Shown here in pieces: positions 11,315 through 21,002 of a stretch of DNA of 64,000 nucleotides. The DNA is from Massilia sp. Root351 (GTDB lineage Bacteria; Pseudomonadota; Gammaproteobacteria; Burkholderiales; Burkholderiaceae_D). A program made the position numbers and the translations under genes. Numbering within the stretch: position 1 is the stretch's first letter; each line of letters begins with the position of its first letter. The stretch covers positions 360,141 through 424,140 of the forward strand of contig NZ_LMDJ01000012.1 of NCBI RefSeq assembly GCF_001425045.1, read 5' to 3'. The notes under the pieces are model-generated. The model made no database searches. It was given only the letters and a program-made list of their open reading frames with translations, and was not told where the DNA came from.

Positions 11315-12502
11315 ATGAACCAGGCAATAACCGGCGGCCGCGTCGCCACAATCGACATCCTGCGCGGCATCGTCATGCTGCTGATGACGGTGGACCATGT
11401 CCGCGAAACCTTTTATCTGCAGCACCAGGTGGGCGATCCAATGGACCTTGCCGCCACCCCGCCCGCGCTGTTTTTCACGCGCCTGGCGGCCCATTTCTGC
11501 GCGCCGCTGTTCGTATTCCTCACCGGCCTGGCGGCCTGGCTGTACGCGCATCCGCCTGGCGGCCAGCGCAGCGCCACCGGCTTCCTGCTCAAGCGCGGCG
11601 CATTGCTGCTGTTCCTGGAACTGGTGGTGGTCAATTTCGCCTGGTCCGGCCAGTGGCCGGGTCCGGTGCTCTACCTGCAGGTGATCTGGGCCATCGGCTT
11701 GTCCATGATAGCGCTGGCCTTCCTGCACCGCCTGCCGCTGCCCTGGCTGGCGGCGCTGGGCGCGCTGATCGTGGCGGGCCACAACGCGCTGCCCACGCTG
11801 GCGCAGCTGGCGGCGTGCTTCGGCGCCGGCTTCGAGCCGGGCGGCGCGGGCGCCATGCTGTGGACCGTGCTGGAACAGCGCGGCTACCTGGTCAACGAAG
11901 GGCCGGTCAGGGTGCGCGTCAGCTACCCGCTGCTGGCATGGATAGGCGTGATCCTGCTGGGCTACGCGGCCGGACCGCTGTACAGCCGCGCCACGGCGCC
12001 GCAGCGGCGCACGCGCTTCCTGCTGGGCGGCGGCGCGGCGGCGCTGGCAGCGATGCTGGTACTGCGCAGCGTCAACATGTATGGGGAGGCACTGCCGTGG
12101 GCACCCGGCGCGGACACACTGCACAGCGCCATGTCCTTCCTGAATTTCACCAAGTACCCGCCTTCGCTGGATTTCCTGCTGTTGACGCTGGGCGCCGGCT
12201 TGCTGGTCCTGGCACTGCTGGAACGGCCTGTGCGGCATGCGGCGTGGCGCCGCGCCTGCGCCATGCTCGCCGTGGTCGGCGGCGCCCCGCTGTTCTACTA
12301 CTTGCTGCACCTGTATGCGCTGCTGGCCCTGCAGCGGGGGGCGGCGGCCATGCAGGGGGCGGGCGGCGGCCGCTATGAGTTCAGCGCCGTATGGCAGCTG
12401 TGGCTCGCCAGCGCGCTGCTGGCGGCCTTGCTCTACCTGCCCACGCGCTGGTTCGGCTGGTGCAAGCGCACCAGCGGTATTGCCTGGCTCAAATACTTCT
12501 AA
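11315..12502 (+). CDS. DUF1624 (HGSNAT-like) multipass membrane protein
   Basis: 395 residues, hydrophobic throughout, about 10 predicted membrane segments. The opening VATIDILRGIVMLLMTVDHVRE is the hallmark of the DUF1624 family, related to the transmembrane acetyltransferases (heparan-alpha-glucosaminide N-acetyltransferase and acyltransferase 3 types); the conserved Asp-His pair of that motif is present. It starts 12 bp after the receptor gene and so belongs to the same operon. It might modify an envelope glycan or a metallophore; no substrate is known for this subgroup. Confidence 0.8.
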   Translation: MNQAITGGRVATIDILRGIVMLLMTVDHVRETFYLQHQVGDPMDLAATPPALFFTRLAAHFCAPLFVFLTGLAAWLYAHPPGGQRSATGFLLKRGALLLFLELVVVNFAWSGQWPGPVLYLQVIWAIGLSMIALAFLHRLPLPWLAALGALIVAGHNALPTLAQLAACFGAGFEPGGAGAMLWTVLEQRGYLVNEGPVRVRVSYPLLAWIGVILLGYAAGPLYSRATAPQRRTRFLLGGGAAALAAMLVLRSVNMYGEALPWAPGADTLHSAMSFLNFTKYPPSLDFLLLTLGAGLLVLALLERPVRHAAWRRACAMLAVVGGAPLFYYLLHLYALLALQRGAAAMQGAGGGRYEFSAVWQLWLASALLAALLYLPTRWFGWCKRTSGIAWLKYF

Positions 12503-12514
12503 GCGGCGCCGCGC

Positions 12515-12850
12515 TCACGGCGCCGGCAGCGGCAAGGGCTCGCGCAGCTTGACGATATGGCGCACATTGTCGCTGTCGATCACCTCCATGCTGGCCAGCC
12601 GGCCCAGTTCGACATCGACAAACAGGGTCTGCGGCCTGCGGATCAGGTGGCCCAGGCCTTCAACGGCAATCGACAGCGCGTCGCTCTTGGGATCGTAGCT
12701 GATGCCCAGCAGCGGCACCCACTCCGCCTCCACCTGGCTCCCGATGGCCATCGCTTCCACGTCGATTTCAGCGCTCATGCCCTCCAGCTGCCGGGCCACG
12801 CCGTCGAAGTAGGCCTGCCAGCCGCGCTTTTCAATGCGTGACATGGTCAT
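12515..12850 (-). CDS. DUF5335-type small protein
   Basis: 111 residues, soluble, acidic, with no signal peptide. The N-terminal EKRGWQAYFDGVARQLEG and the later YDPKSDALSIAVEGLGHLIRRPQTLFVD segment match a small family of unknown function (DUF5335) found in betaproteobacteria. The ATG at 12850 follows a GGAGGGAAATACC site; longer in-frame extensions towards 13096 enter the ppa gene and are rejected. It is convergent with the DUF1624 gene and has the ppa terminator upstream, so it should have its own promoter. Function unknown. Confidence 0.75.
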   Translation of the reverse strand: MTMSRIEKRGWQAYFDGVARQLEGMSAEIDVEAMAIGSQVEAEWVPLLGISYDPKSDALSIAVEGLGHLIRRPQTLFVDVELGRLASMEVIDSDNVRHIVKLREPLPLPAP

Positions 12851-12930
12851 GGTATTTCCCTCCTTTGCATGGTTGCTCGCACACAGGTAGACCACCGCGA
12901 GCGCGGAAAATTCCGCGCCGGCGCCGAAGA

Positions 12931-12969
12931 ATAAAAAAAAAAGCACCCGGCCTCGCGGCACGGGTGCTT
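12931..12969 (-). terminator. Intrinsic terminator of ppa
   Basis: On the minus strand AAGCACCCG and CGGGTGCTT form a nine-pair stem followed by a run of ten T, about 30 bp after the ppa stop codon. It is a textbook Rho-independent terminator. Confidence 0.92.
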
Positions 12970-12999
12970 CTTTGCATGTTTTTAGCTGCGGAGCGGCAA

Positions 13000-13542
13000 T
13001 CAGCCTTCCGGGTTTTCCTTCTTGTAGTTGGCCACGCCGTTCAGGATCTCCTGCTTGGCCTCTTCCGGACCGTACCAGCCCTGCACCTTGACCCACTTGC
13101 CTGGCTCCAGGTCTTTGTAGTGCTCGAAAAAGTGCTGGATCTGCTGCAGGCGCAGGTCTTGCAGGTCTTCCGGCTTCTGCCAGTGCTTGTAGATAGGCAG
13201 CACCTTGTCGACCGGCACGGCCAGCACTTTGGCGTCTTCACCGGCTTCATCGCTCATTTTCAGCACGCCGATGGCGCGGCAACGCACCACCACGCCCGGG
13301 ATCAGCGGGAACGGGGTGATGACCAGCACGTCGCACGGGTCGCCGTCGTCGGACAGGGTGTTCGGCACGTAGCCGTAGTTGCACGGGTAGTGCATCGCCG
13401 TGCCCATGAAGCGGTCCACGAAGATGGCGCCCGATTCCTTGTCCACTTCGTACTTGATCGGATCGGCGTTCATCGGGATTTCGATAATCACGTTGAAGTC
13501 GTTCGGCACGTCGCGGCCGGACGATACTTTATTCAGGCTCAT
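13000..13542 (-). CDS. ppa: Inorganic pyrophosphatase, family I
   Basis: Hydrolyses pyrophosphate to two phosphates and so pulls biosynthetic reactions forward; cytoplasmic, Mg2+-dependent. 180 residues, as usual for bacterial family I enzymes. The signature DGDPCDVLV carries the metal-binding aspartates near residue 73, preceded by [11 protein letters not shown] and with [15 protein letters not shown] near the N-terminus. It is monocistronic, with its own terminator downstream and the hemY terminator upstream. Confidence 0.96.
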   Translation of the reverse strand: MSLNKVSSGRDVPNDFNVIIEIPMNADPIKYEVDKESGAIFVDRFMGTAMHYPCNYGYVPNTLSDDGDPCDVLVITPFPLIPGVVVRCRAIGVLKMSDEAGEDAKVLAVPVDKVLPIYKHWQKPEDLQDLRLQQIQHFFEHYKDLEPGKWVKVQGWYGPEEAKQEILNGVANYKKENPEG

Positions 13543-13644
13543 ATTTTCCTCGTTTGCTATGCTGGGGGATTGCTTTTGGAAAGTCTAACCGCGTAATTAT
13601 AGCGAAGTGGACAGCACTTGTGCGCCGCAGCAGGACCCGGCGCA

Positions 13645-13672
13645 GAAAAAAGCCCGTCGCGGAGACGGGCTT
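13645..13672 (-). terminator. Intrinsic terminator of the hem operon
   Basis: Minus-strand AAGCCCGTC and GACGGGCTT form a stem followed by six T, about 20 bp after the hemY stop codon. Confidence 0.88.
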
Positions 13673-13691
13673 GGCCTGGTTGGCGCCACTG

Positions 13692-14888
13692 TTACAGGAT
13701 GGTGGCCAGCGCGCACTGGCGGTAATGGCTGGCCGCTTCCTCGGGCTGCTGCAGCGCCTCGTGCAACTGCGCCAGCTTCAGGTGCGATTCGCGCACCATG
13801 CGCGAGTCTTCCGCGTCCGACAGGGCCTGCTCCAGGTAACGCTGGGCCTTGCCCCACAGTTTCTGCTTCAGGCACAGCGAACCCAGGGTCAGCGCCAGCT
13901 CGGCGTCGGTGGGGCGCTCCTGCATCCAGCGCTCGCAGTGCTCGATCTGGGCCAGCAGCGCCGGCGTACCGGCCGGGGCCGCCGCTTCGCGGTAGGCGCG
14001 CACCACGCGCTCGTCCCAGTTGGCGGCCAGCGCTTCCTCGGCCACCACGCGCGCCGCGTCGTGCAGGCCGCGCGCGTTCATGGCGGCGGCGGCGCGGCAG
14101 GCCACGTAGGGCTTCAGGCGGTCCGCGGTCGGAATGGTGGACCAGACCCGCTGCACCGATTCGGCGTCGTGCGATTTGTCCGACAGCAGGTCGTCGTAGG
14201 CCAGTTCACGCAGGCGCGCCGACAGCGCCGGGTGCAGTGCCTTGTGCTTGTCCAGCGAACGTACCAGGCGCAGCACTTCCGGCCAGTTCTTGGCCTGCTG
14301 CTGGGCCTTGAGCGACCATTGCAAAGCGTGGATGTGGCGCGTGCCGCTGGCGTTCAGCTCGCGCACCGCTTCCAGCGCCGCTTCCGGCTGGTGGTCGTCC
14401 ACCAGCAGTTCGGTCATGGTCATCAGGCGCGCGGTTTTCAGCGCGTTGTCGCCGGCGGTCTGGGCCAGCCAGTTGTCGCGGCGGTGGTTCTGGCGCATGC
14501 GGTGCGCGGCGCGGGCGCCGATCAGCGCGGCCACGCCGGCGTTTTCAGGCAGTTCGGAAGCGCGCAACGCCGCCTTTTCGGCGTGGCCGAAGCGCCCTTC
14601 GAACAGCGCCTTGAGCGCGTCGCGCAGGCCCTTGTTGCCGTCGCGTTCACGCTTGCGCTGGCGGTAGGCCGCCACGCGGTGCGGCATCTGCATGGTGCTG
14701 CGCAGCGCGCCGATCACCAGGTACAGCAGCGCGAACAGCGCCAGCATCAGCACCACGAACAGGTTCAGGGACAGGTCGATGCGGTGCGGCGGATAGAACA
14801 GCACCACATTGCCCGGATTGAAGCGCGCCGTCACGGCAACGCCGATGGCCAGCGCCATCAGTGCGAGTAACCAGAGGAAGAAACGCAT
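13692..14888 (-). CDS. hemY: HemY-like TPR membrane protein
   Basis: 398 residues. Two membrane segments lie at about 4-22 and 42-62, followed by a long cytoplasmic helical repeat region (HemY_N, then TPR-like units to the C-terminus). The FNPGNVVLFYPPHRIDLSLNLFVVLML stretch between and within the membrane segments is diagnostic. The family always accompanies hemCDX in proteobacteria and is thought to help organise haem biosynthesis at the membrane; it is unrelated to the Bacillus HemY oxidase. It starts 3 bp after hemX. Confidence 0.9.
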   Translation of the reverse strand: MRFFLWLLALMALAIGVAVTARFNPGNVVLFYPPHRIDLSLNLFVVLMLALFALLYLVIGALRSTMQMPHRVAAYRQRKRERDGNKGLRDALKALFEGRFGHAEKAALRASELPENAGVAALIGARAAHRMRQNHRRDNWLAQTAGDNALKTARLMTMTELLVDDHQPEAALEAVRELNASGTRHIHALQWSLKAQQQAKNWPEVLRLVRSLDKHKALHPALSARLRELAYDDLLSDKSHDAESVQRVWSTIPTADRLKPYVACRAAAAMNARGLHDAARVVAEEALAANWDERVVRAYREAAAPAGTPALLAQIEHCERWMQERPTDAELALTLGSLCLKQKLWGKAQRYLEQALSDAEDSRMVRESHLKLAQLHEALQQPEEAASHYRQCALATIL

Positions 14889-14891
14889 GGC

Positions 14892-16091
14892 TTAAGGCTT
14901 CGCTTTGTAGTTGCGCACAGCGTTCAGGCTGTCGGCCAGCGTCGGCATTTCGATCGCCAGGTTGCTGCCTTGCACCTGGCGCAGCAATGCCTGCACGGTC
15001 TGGGTGGTCTTGGCGCGGGTGTCGAAGTACTTGTTGAGCGCTTCCTGGGCGGCGATGAGGTCGCTGCGGAAGGCCGTCTCGTTGCGCGACAACAGCGCCA
15101 TGCGGGCGTTCAGCAGGCGCAGCTTCAGGTTCTCGCGCAGGAAGTAAGCCTGGCTCGGCGAGAGCATCAGCGCGTCCGGCGTGTCCACGCTGCGCACGCG
15201 GATCAGCTGGCGCACGTCGGTCCACATTTCGCTGCTCCAGCTGTTCCACACGTCCTGGGCCTGGTGCAGCCATGGGCTGCCCTCTTCCACCGGCGCGCTG
15301 GCGGCAGCCTTGCCGCCCTTGGCGGCGGCCGGCTTGGCGGCGGCGCGGCTTTTCTTGTCCGGCGCGGCCGGCAGGGTCGGTTTTTCATCGGCCAGCATCG
15401 GCAGCGTGTCCACCTGTGCCATCACGTTGTCCAGGCGCAGCGCCAGGCCGACCGAGTCCACGCTCGGCAAGGCCTTCAGCTTGTCGAGATCCTTGGCGAT
15501 GGCGCGGCGGATGGTGATGAATTGCGGCTTGTCCGAGCGCGACAGGCTGCGGTCGGCGTTTTGCAGCGCGATCAGCGCGCCCGGCACGTTGCCGGCCAGC
15601 TGCAGCTGCTGGCTGGCGGTCGACAGCACTTGCTCGATCTCGGCCAGCGCCCATTCGTCGCGGTTCTTGGACAGGTCCTGGTACAGCTGCTCGAGCGCCA
15701 GTTGCTGGCTCTGGGCCTCGGTCTGGCGGCTCTCCAGCAGGCCGACCTTGATCTGCAGTTCCTTGGCCGTTTCCTGCACCGCGCGCGCCAGCGTGCCCGT
15801 TTCGGTGTTGACCTGGTCGCCCTTCTGCAGGCGGCGCGCCATTTCCTCGCGCAGGTTGCGCATCTGGTTGTGCGACGACCAGGTTTGCGCGGCCAGCAGG
15901 ATGCCCAGCACGATGACGGCGATGGTCAGCGGGCGTTGCAGGCTGCCGGTCACGCTGGGCGCGCCGGCAGCTGGGGATGGGGAAGCGGCGCCGGCGGCCG
16001 GGCTGGCAGTCAGCAGGGCCGGCTGCTCCGCTGCGCGGCCGGGCTGCGCTGCGGGGTCGGCGGGGTCTGGTTTCGTAGGCAAATCGTTCAT
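14892..16091 (-). CDS. hemX: HemX-type protein (uroporphyrinogen-III C-methyltransferase-like annotation)
   Basis: 399 residues. A Pro/Ala-rich cytoplasmic start is followed by one membrane segment at about 55-72, a coiled-coil region (about 75-135) and a periplasmic helical domain. It matches the HemX family encoded between hemD and hemY. Databases often call it a uroporphyrinogen-III methyltransferase, but no SAM-binding methylase motif is visible here, so an accessory role is more likely. Its start overlaps the hemD stop (ATGA). Confidence 0.88.
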   Translation of the reverse strand: MNDLPTKPDPADPAAQPGRAAEQPALLTASPAAGAASPSPAAGAPSVTGSLQRPLTIAVIVLGILLAAQTWSSHNQMRNLREEMARRLQKGDQVNTETGTLARAVQETAKELQIKVGLLESRQTEAQSQQLALEQLYQDLSKNRDEWALAEIEQVLSTASQQLQLAGNVPGALIALQNADRSLSRSDKPQFITIRRAIAKDLDKLKALPSVDSVGLALRLDNVMAQVDTLPMLADEKPTLPAAPDKKSRAAAKPAAAKGGKAAASAPVEEGSPWLHQAQDVWNSWSSEMWTDVRQLIRVRSVDTPDALMLSPSQAYFLRENLKLRLLNARMALLSRNETAFRSDLIAAQEALNKYFDTRAKTTQTVQALLRQVQGSNLAIEMPTLADSLNAVRNYKAKP

Positions 16092-16861
16092 GGACGTGAT
16101 TGTAACGCGGCCAGCAGGCGTTCGTCGCCTGATCCTGTCTGCGTGATGCGGTGGAAGCCCAGCCCGTTTGCCGTTTGGGCTATCCGGGCGTGGGGGACAA
16201 TTAAATGCTGTTGTTGCAACTTTACAACAGCCTCGGCGCCGTCCGGCAGCTGCCCTGCCAGCTGCAGCAAACCGCGCAGCGCCTCCGAACTGGTGATGAC
16301 CCAGTCGGCCGGGCGCGCCAGCAGGCGCGCCAGCGTGGCGCCCAGCGCCGGCGTGAGCGCCGGCGTGCTGCGGCGGTAGGCTGCCACCACGGTGACGTCG
16401 GCGCCGGCGGCGCGGAAGGCGTCGCCCATCAGCTCGCGCCCGCTCTCGCCGCGCACAATCAGCACGCGGGCGCCGCGCAGCGCGTTCAGGTCCAGCGCCT
16501 GCAGCAGGTGTTCGGTGTCGGCGTGGGCCGGGTTGGCCGGGCTGGCGATGTGGGCGTTGGCCTCGGTCACGCCGTGCGCGGCCAGCGCGGCGCGGCTGCC
16601 CTCGCCGACCACGGCCGCGGTCACGCCGGCCGGCCAGGCCGGGATGTGGGCGAACGCGGCGTCGATGGCGTTGGGCGACACGAAAGCCACCAGCGCGTAG
16701 CTGGACAGCTGCGCCAGCGTGGCCTGCAGCTCGCTGCTGTCGGCCAGCGGTGCGATCTCCAGCAGCGGCAGCACTTCCACCGGACGGCCGAGCGCAGCCA
16801 CGCGCGCGGCCAGCGGCTGCGCCTGTGCCAGGGGACGGGTGATGATGACGGTGGCGGGCAT
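16088..16861 (-). CDS. hemD: Uroporphyrinogen-III synthase
   Basis: Closes hydroxymethylbilane to uroporphyrinogen III with inversion of ring D. 257 residues from the ATG at 16861, the normal size, with the two alternating domains and the typical weakly conserved motifs: ITRPLAQAQPL at the start, AFVSPNAIDAAF near 60, RGESGRELM near 137 and ITSSEALRGLL near 190. The open frame continues upstream into hemC in another register and is not coding there. It lies 22 bp after hemC and overlaps hemX. Confidence 0.92.
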   Translation of the reverse strand: MPATVIITRPLAQAQPLAARVAALGRPVEVLPLLEIAPLADSSELQATLAQLSSYALVAFVSPNAIDAAFAHIPAWPAGVTAAVVGEGSRAALAAHGVTEANAHIASPANPAHADTEHLLQALDLNALRGARVLIVRGESGRELMGDAFRAAGADVTVVAAYRRSTPALTPALGATLARLLARPADWVITSSEALRGLLQLAGQLPDGAEAVVKLQQQHLIVPHARIAQTANGLGFHRITQTGSGDERLLAALQSRP

Positions 16862-16883
16862 CCTGGGCTGGCGGGGCCGCGCG

Positions 16884-18035
16884 TCAGACGCCGGAACGGC
16901 CGCCGGTGGGCTCGCCGGGCTGCGTGTGGGCGATGTCCTCGGAGCTGCCGGGCTGCGGATCGTTGCGGTGCGCCTCGGACGGCGCCGCCTGCGGGTTGGC
17001 CGCCGCGTCGGCGGCGGCGGCATCGGCCAGGCAGCTGGCCAGAATGGCGACCGCGTCCTGCCGGCGCAGCAGTTCGGCCACGTCCTGGCCCAGCTGCTCG
17101 GCGCTGGCGGCCACGCCGCGCACCTCGGCCGTGGCCATGCGCGCGCCGTCCGGCGTGGCGACCATGGCGCGCAGATGCATCTGCCCGCCGTCCACGGTGG
17201 CATAAGCGGCCAGCGGCACCTGGCAGCTGCCGCCAAACACCTTGGACACCTTGCGCTCGGCTGTCACTGCTTGCGCGGTGGCCAGGTGGTTCAACGGCGC
17301 CAGCAGGCGCATCAGGTCCAGCCCGTCGGAGCGCTCGGCAATCTCGATCGCCATCGCGCCCTGCCCAGCCGCCGGCAAACTGGTTTCCGGCTCGAGCAGC
17401 GCGCGGATGCGCTGCGGCAGGCCAAGGCGCTTCAGGCCGGCGGCGGCCAGGATGATGGCCGCGTAGTCGCCGCGGTCCAGCTTGCCCAGCCGGGTATCGA
17501 GGTTGCCGCGCAGCGGCTTGATCACCAGGTGCGGATAGCGCGCCGCGATCAGCGACTGGCGGCGCAGGCTGCTGGTGCCCACCACGGCGCCGGCCGGCAG
17601 CTGGTCCAGGGTAGCGTAATCATTGGAGACGAACGCGTCGCGCGGATCTTCGCGCTCCAGCACCGCAGCCAGCGCGAAACCCTCGGGCAGCTCCATCGGC
17701 ACGTCCTTCAGCGAATGCACGGCCAGGTCGGCCCGGCCCTCGGCCATCGCCACTTCCAGCTCTTTCACGAACAGGCCTTTGCCGCCGACCTTGGACAGGG
17801 TGCGGTCCAGGATCTGGTCGCCGCGCGTGGTCATGCCCAGAATTTCTACGCTACACTGCGGGTACAGGGCCGACAGCCGCGCGCGCACATGCTCCGCCTG
17901 CCACATGGCAAGGCGGCTTTCGCGCGAAGCGATCACCAGTCGGGTAGGAAGCTCTTGAGCCAAATCGGAAGTATTCAAAGCCTGTTCTTTCGCTAGCGTG
18001 CATGATGACAAATTCTTAGAACCAAATTTTATCAT
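16884..18035 (-). CDS. hemC: Porphobilinogen deaminase (hydroxymethylbilane synthase)
   Basis: Polymerises four porphobilinogens to hydroxymethylbilane. The core contains the catalytic Asp111 (HSLKDVP), the RGNLDTRL arginines and Cys271 ([13 protein letters not shown]), which anchors the dipyrromethane cofactor. At 383 residues it is longer than the usual 310 or so: it has about 30 extra residues before [16 protein letters not shown] and a disordered C-terminal tail from about 340. The ATG at 18035 is given; a TTG at 17978 would remove 19 residues and cannot be ruled out. It is divergent from ppc with a very short shared promoter region. Confidence 0.92.
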   Translation of the reverse strand: MIKFGSKNLSSCTLAKEQALNTSDLAQELPTRLVIASRESRLAMWQAEHVRARLSALYPQCSVEILGMTTRGDQILDRTLSKVGGKGLFVKELEVAMAEGRADLAVHSLKDVPMELPEGFALAAVLEREDPRDAFVSNDYATLDQLPAGAVVGTSSLRRQSLIAARYPHLVIKPLRGNLDTRLGKLDRGDYAAIILAAAGLKRLGLPQRIRALLEPETSLPAAGQGAMAIEIAERSDGLDLMRLLAPLNHLATAQAVTAERKVSKVFGGSCQVPLAAYATVDGGQMHLRAMVATPDGARMATAEVRGVAASAEQLGQDVAELLRRQDAVAILASCLADAAAADAAANPQAAPSEAHRNDPQPGSSEDIAHTQPGEPTGGRSGV

Positions 18036-18073
18036 GCGCGCCCCATTCGAGAATCATGCATAGGGCATATACC

Positions 18074-20920
18074 ATGGTTGCAAGCAATACAGCAGCATCA
18101 GTAGCAGACGCCGGCGCCGACAAGGACGCGCCCCTGAAGGAAGACATCCGCCTGCTCGGCCGCCTGTTGGGCGACGTGCTGCGCGCGCAGGAGGGCGAGG
18201 ACGTGTACGCGGTGGTGGAAACCATCCGCCAGACCGCCGTGCGCTTCCGCCGCGAAGCCGACGCCGGCGCGGCCAAGGAACTGGACGGCATGCTGAAAAT
18301 CCTCACGCGCGAGCAGACCATCAGCGTGGTGCGCGCGTTTTCCTATTTCTCCCACCTGGCCAACATCGCCGAGGACCAGCACCACATCCGCCGCCGCCGC
18401 GCCCACCTGCTGGCGGGTTCGAAGCCGCAGCAAGGCAGCGTGAGCTATGCGCTGTGCAAGCTGGCCGGCGCCGGTGTCGGCCAGGACACCGTCACCGGCT
18501 TCTTCCAGCAGGCGCTGATTTCGCCGGTGCTGACGGCCCATCCCACCGAGGTGCAGCGCAAATCCATCCTGGACGCCGAGCACGACATCGCGCGCCTGCT
18601 GGCCGAGCGCGACACGCCGCTCACGCCCAAGGAAAGCGCCGCCAACCTGCACCTGCTGCGCTCGCGCGTGGCCACCTTGTGGCAGACCCGCATGCTGCGC
18701 TACACCAAGCTGACCGTGGCCGACGAGATCGAGAACGCGCTGTCCTACTACCGCATCACCTTCCTGCGCGAACTGCCCGGGCTGTACGACGACATCGAGG
18801 CCGACATCGCCGCCCAGTACCGGCCGGCCGGCGCCGGCAGCGCGGACGGCGAACCGGCGCCGTGCGCCATCGCCGCGCCCTATGTGCAGATGGGCAGCTG
18901 GATCGGCGGCGACCGCGACGGCAATCCCAACGTCAACGCCGCCACCGCGCGCCACGCGCTGGCGCGCCAGGCCACCACCATCCTCGATTTCTACCTGGAC
19001 GAGGCGCACACGCTGGGCGCCGAGCTGTCGGTGTCGACGCTGATGGTCAAATGCACGCCGGCGCTGCAGCTGCTGGCCGACTCCTCCACCGACACTTCCG
19101 AACACCGCAGCGACGAGCCGTACCGGCGCGCGCTGATCGGCATCTACGCGCGCCTGGCCAGCACCGCCCGCGCGCTGGGCGCGGCCAATATCCTGCGCAA
19201 GGAAGTGGGCCACGCCGAGCCGTACGAGCACGCCGCCGCCTTCGCCGCCGACCTGCAGATCCTGATCGATTCGCTGAACGCCAACCACGGCGCCATGCTG
19301 GTGCATCCGCGCCTGTCCACACTCAAGCGCGCGGCCGATATCTTCGGCTTCCACCTGGCCTCGCTGGACATGCGCCAGAGTTCGGACGTGCACGAGCGCG
19401 TGCTGGCCGAGCTGTTCGCCAAGGCCGGCGCGGCGCCGGACTATGCGGCCATGGACGAAGAGGCCAAGGTGGCACTGCTGCTGGCCGAACTGGCCCAGCC
19501 ACGGCTGCTGTATTCGCCCTACATCGCGTACTCGGCCGAAACCGGCTCCGAACTGGCCGTGCTGGGCGCGGCGCGCGAGATCCGCCAGCGCTATGGCGCG
19601 CGCGCCATCCGCAACTACATCATTTCGCACACGGAAACCGTGTCCGACCTGCTGGAAGTGCTGGTGCTGCAGCAGGAAACCGGCCTGCTGCGCACGGTGG
19701 ACGGCAACGGCACGGCCGACCTGATGGTGGTGCCGCTGTTTGAAACCATTCCCGACCTGCAGCGCGCGGCCGGCATCATGGAACGCCTGATGGCGCTGCC
19801 GATGGTGCGCCAGCTGATCGACGCGCAAGGCGGGCTGCAGGAAGTCATGCTGGGCTATTCCGATTCCAACAAGGATGGCGGCTTCCTCACCTCGAACTGG
19901 GAACTGTACAAGGCCGAGCTGGGCCTGGTGGACGTGTTCGCCAGGGCCGGCGTCAAGCTGCGCCTGTTCCACGGCCGGGGCGGCACCGTCGGCCGGGGCG
20001 GCGGCCCCAGCTACGAGGCCATCCTGGCGCAACCCAAGGGCACCGTGAACGGCCAGATCCGCCTGACCGAGCAAGGCGAAATCATCGCCTCCAAATTCTC
20101 CAACGCGGACATCGGACGGCGCAACCTGGAGCTGCTGGTGGCCGCCACGCTGGAGGCCAGCCTGATGCCGCCGGCGGCGGACGACGCCCAGCGCAAGCAA
20201 CTGGCCGGCTTCGAGGCGGTGATGGCGGAGATCTCCGGGCGCGCCTACCAGGCTTACCGCAACCTGGTGTACGAGACGCCCGGCTTTACCGACTACTTCT
20301 TCTCAGCCACGCCGATTGCCGAGATCGCCGAGCTGAACCTCGGTTCGCGGCCCGCCTCGCGCAAATCCACCCGCCGCATCGAGGACCTGCGCGCCATTCC
20401 CTGGGGCTTTTCCTGGGGCCAGTGCCGTTTGCTGCTGCCCGGCTGGTACGGCTTCGGCAGCGCCATCGGCTCGTGGATCGCGGATGGCGACCAAGCCGAA
20501 CGGGTGCAGCAGCTGCGCGCCATGTTCCAGCACTGGCCTTTCTTCGCCACGCTGCTGTCGAACATGGACATGGTGCTGGCCAAGACCGACCTGGCGATCG
20601 CCTCGCGCTATTCGCTGCTGGTGCAGGACGCCGAGCTGCGCGAGCGCATCTTCAAGCGCATCACCGGCGAACACGCGGCCACGCTGGCCTGCCTCGAACG
20701 CATCACCGGCGCCGGCGAACGGCTGGCCGGCAATCCGCTGCTGGCGCGCTCGATCCAGAACCGCTTCGCCTACCTGGATCCGCTGAACCACTTGCAAGTG
20801 GAGCTGATCAAGCGCCACCGCTCGGTGGCGCACGAACCGGGCAAGGTGGACGAGCGCGTGCACCGCGGCATCCACCTGTCGATCAACGGCGTGGCGGCCG
20901 GCTTGCGCAACACCGGCTGA
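18074..20920 (+). CDS. ppc: Phosphoenolpyruvate carboxylase
   Basis: Anaplerotic enzyme that makes oxaloacetate from PEP and bicarbonate. 948 residues from the ATG at 18074. The catalytic His156 is in [23 protein letters not shown] and the flexible glycine loop [14 protein letters not shown] are present, and the protein ends in the conserved LRNTG. An in-frame ATG at 18056 would add six residues that are not family-like. It is monocistronic, with a terminator 30 bp after the stop. Confidence 0.97.
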   Translation: MVASNTAASVADAGADKDAPLKEDIRLLGRLLGDVLRAQEGEDVYAVVETIRQTAVRFRREADAGAAKELDGMLKILTREQTISVVRAFSYFSHLANIAEDQHHIRRRRAHLLAGSKPQQGSVSYALCKLAGAGVGQDTVTGFFQQALISPVLTAHPTEVQRKSILDAEHDIARLLAERDTPLTPKESAANLHLLRSRVATLWQTRMLRYTKLTVADEIENALSYYRITFLRELPGLYDDIEADIAAQYRPAGAGSADGEPAPCAIAAPYVQMGSWIGGDRDGNPNVNAATARHALARQATTILDFYLDEAHTLGAELSVSTLMVKCTPALQLLADSSTDTSEHRSDEPYRRALIGIYARLASTARALGAANILRKEVGHAEPYEHAAAFAADLQILIDSLNANHGAMLVHPRLSTLKRAADIFGFHLASLDMRQSSDVHERVLAELFAKAGAAPDYAAMDEEAKVALLLAELAQPRLLYSPYIAYSAETGSELAVLGAAREIRQRYGARAIRNYIISHTETVSDLLEVLVLQQETGLLRTVDGNGTADLMVVPLFETIPDLQRAAGIMERLMALPMVRQLIDAQGGLQEVMLGYSDSNKDGGFLTSNWELYKAELGLVDVFARAGVKLRLFHGRGGTVGRGGGPSYEAILAQPKGTVNGQIRLTEQGEIIASKFSNADIGRRNLELLVAATLEASLMPPAADDAQRKQLAGFEAVMAEISGRAYQAYRNLVYETPGFTDYFFSATPIAEIAELNLGSRPASRKSTRRIEDLRAIPWGFSWGQCRLLLPGWYGFGSAIGSWIADGDQAERVQQLRAMFQHWPFFATLLSNMDMVLAKTDLAIASRYSLLVQDAELRERIFKRITGEHAATLACLERITGAGERLAGNPLLARSIQNRFAYLDPLNHLQVELIKRHRSVAHEPGKVDERVHRGIHLSINGVAAGLRNTG

Positions 20921-20950
20921 CCCGGCCTGCTCCGGCTCCGCCATGAAAAA

Positions 20951-20976
20951 AGCGCCGCCCACTGGGCGGCGCTTTT
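20951..20976. terminator. Bidirectional intrinsic terminator between ppc and protease 1
   Basis: AGCGCCGCCC and GGGCGGCGCT form a ten-pair stem, with T residues after it on the plus strand and A residues before it, so it can end transcription from both convergent genes. Confidence 0.9.
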
Positions 20977-21002
20977 AATTGCGCTTGCGGTCGGCGGCCG
21001 GA

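Noticed and set aside
13554..14870. 438-codon open frame antisense to hemY
   Set aside because: No domain; hemY is conserved and has its own terminator.
16205..16230. TGTTGTTGCAACTTTACAACA as a third copy of the metal-operon palindrome
   Set aside because: It lies inside hemD coding sequence and lacks the outer TTAA arms.
18098..20200. 700-codon open frame antisense to ppc
   Set aside because: Composition typical of antisense shadows; ppc has all catalytic motifs on the other strand.
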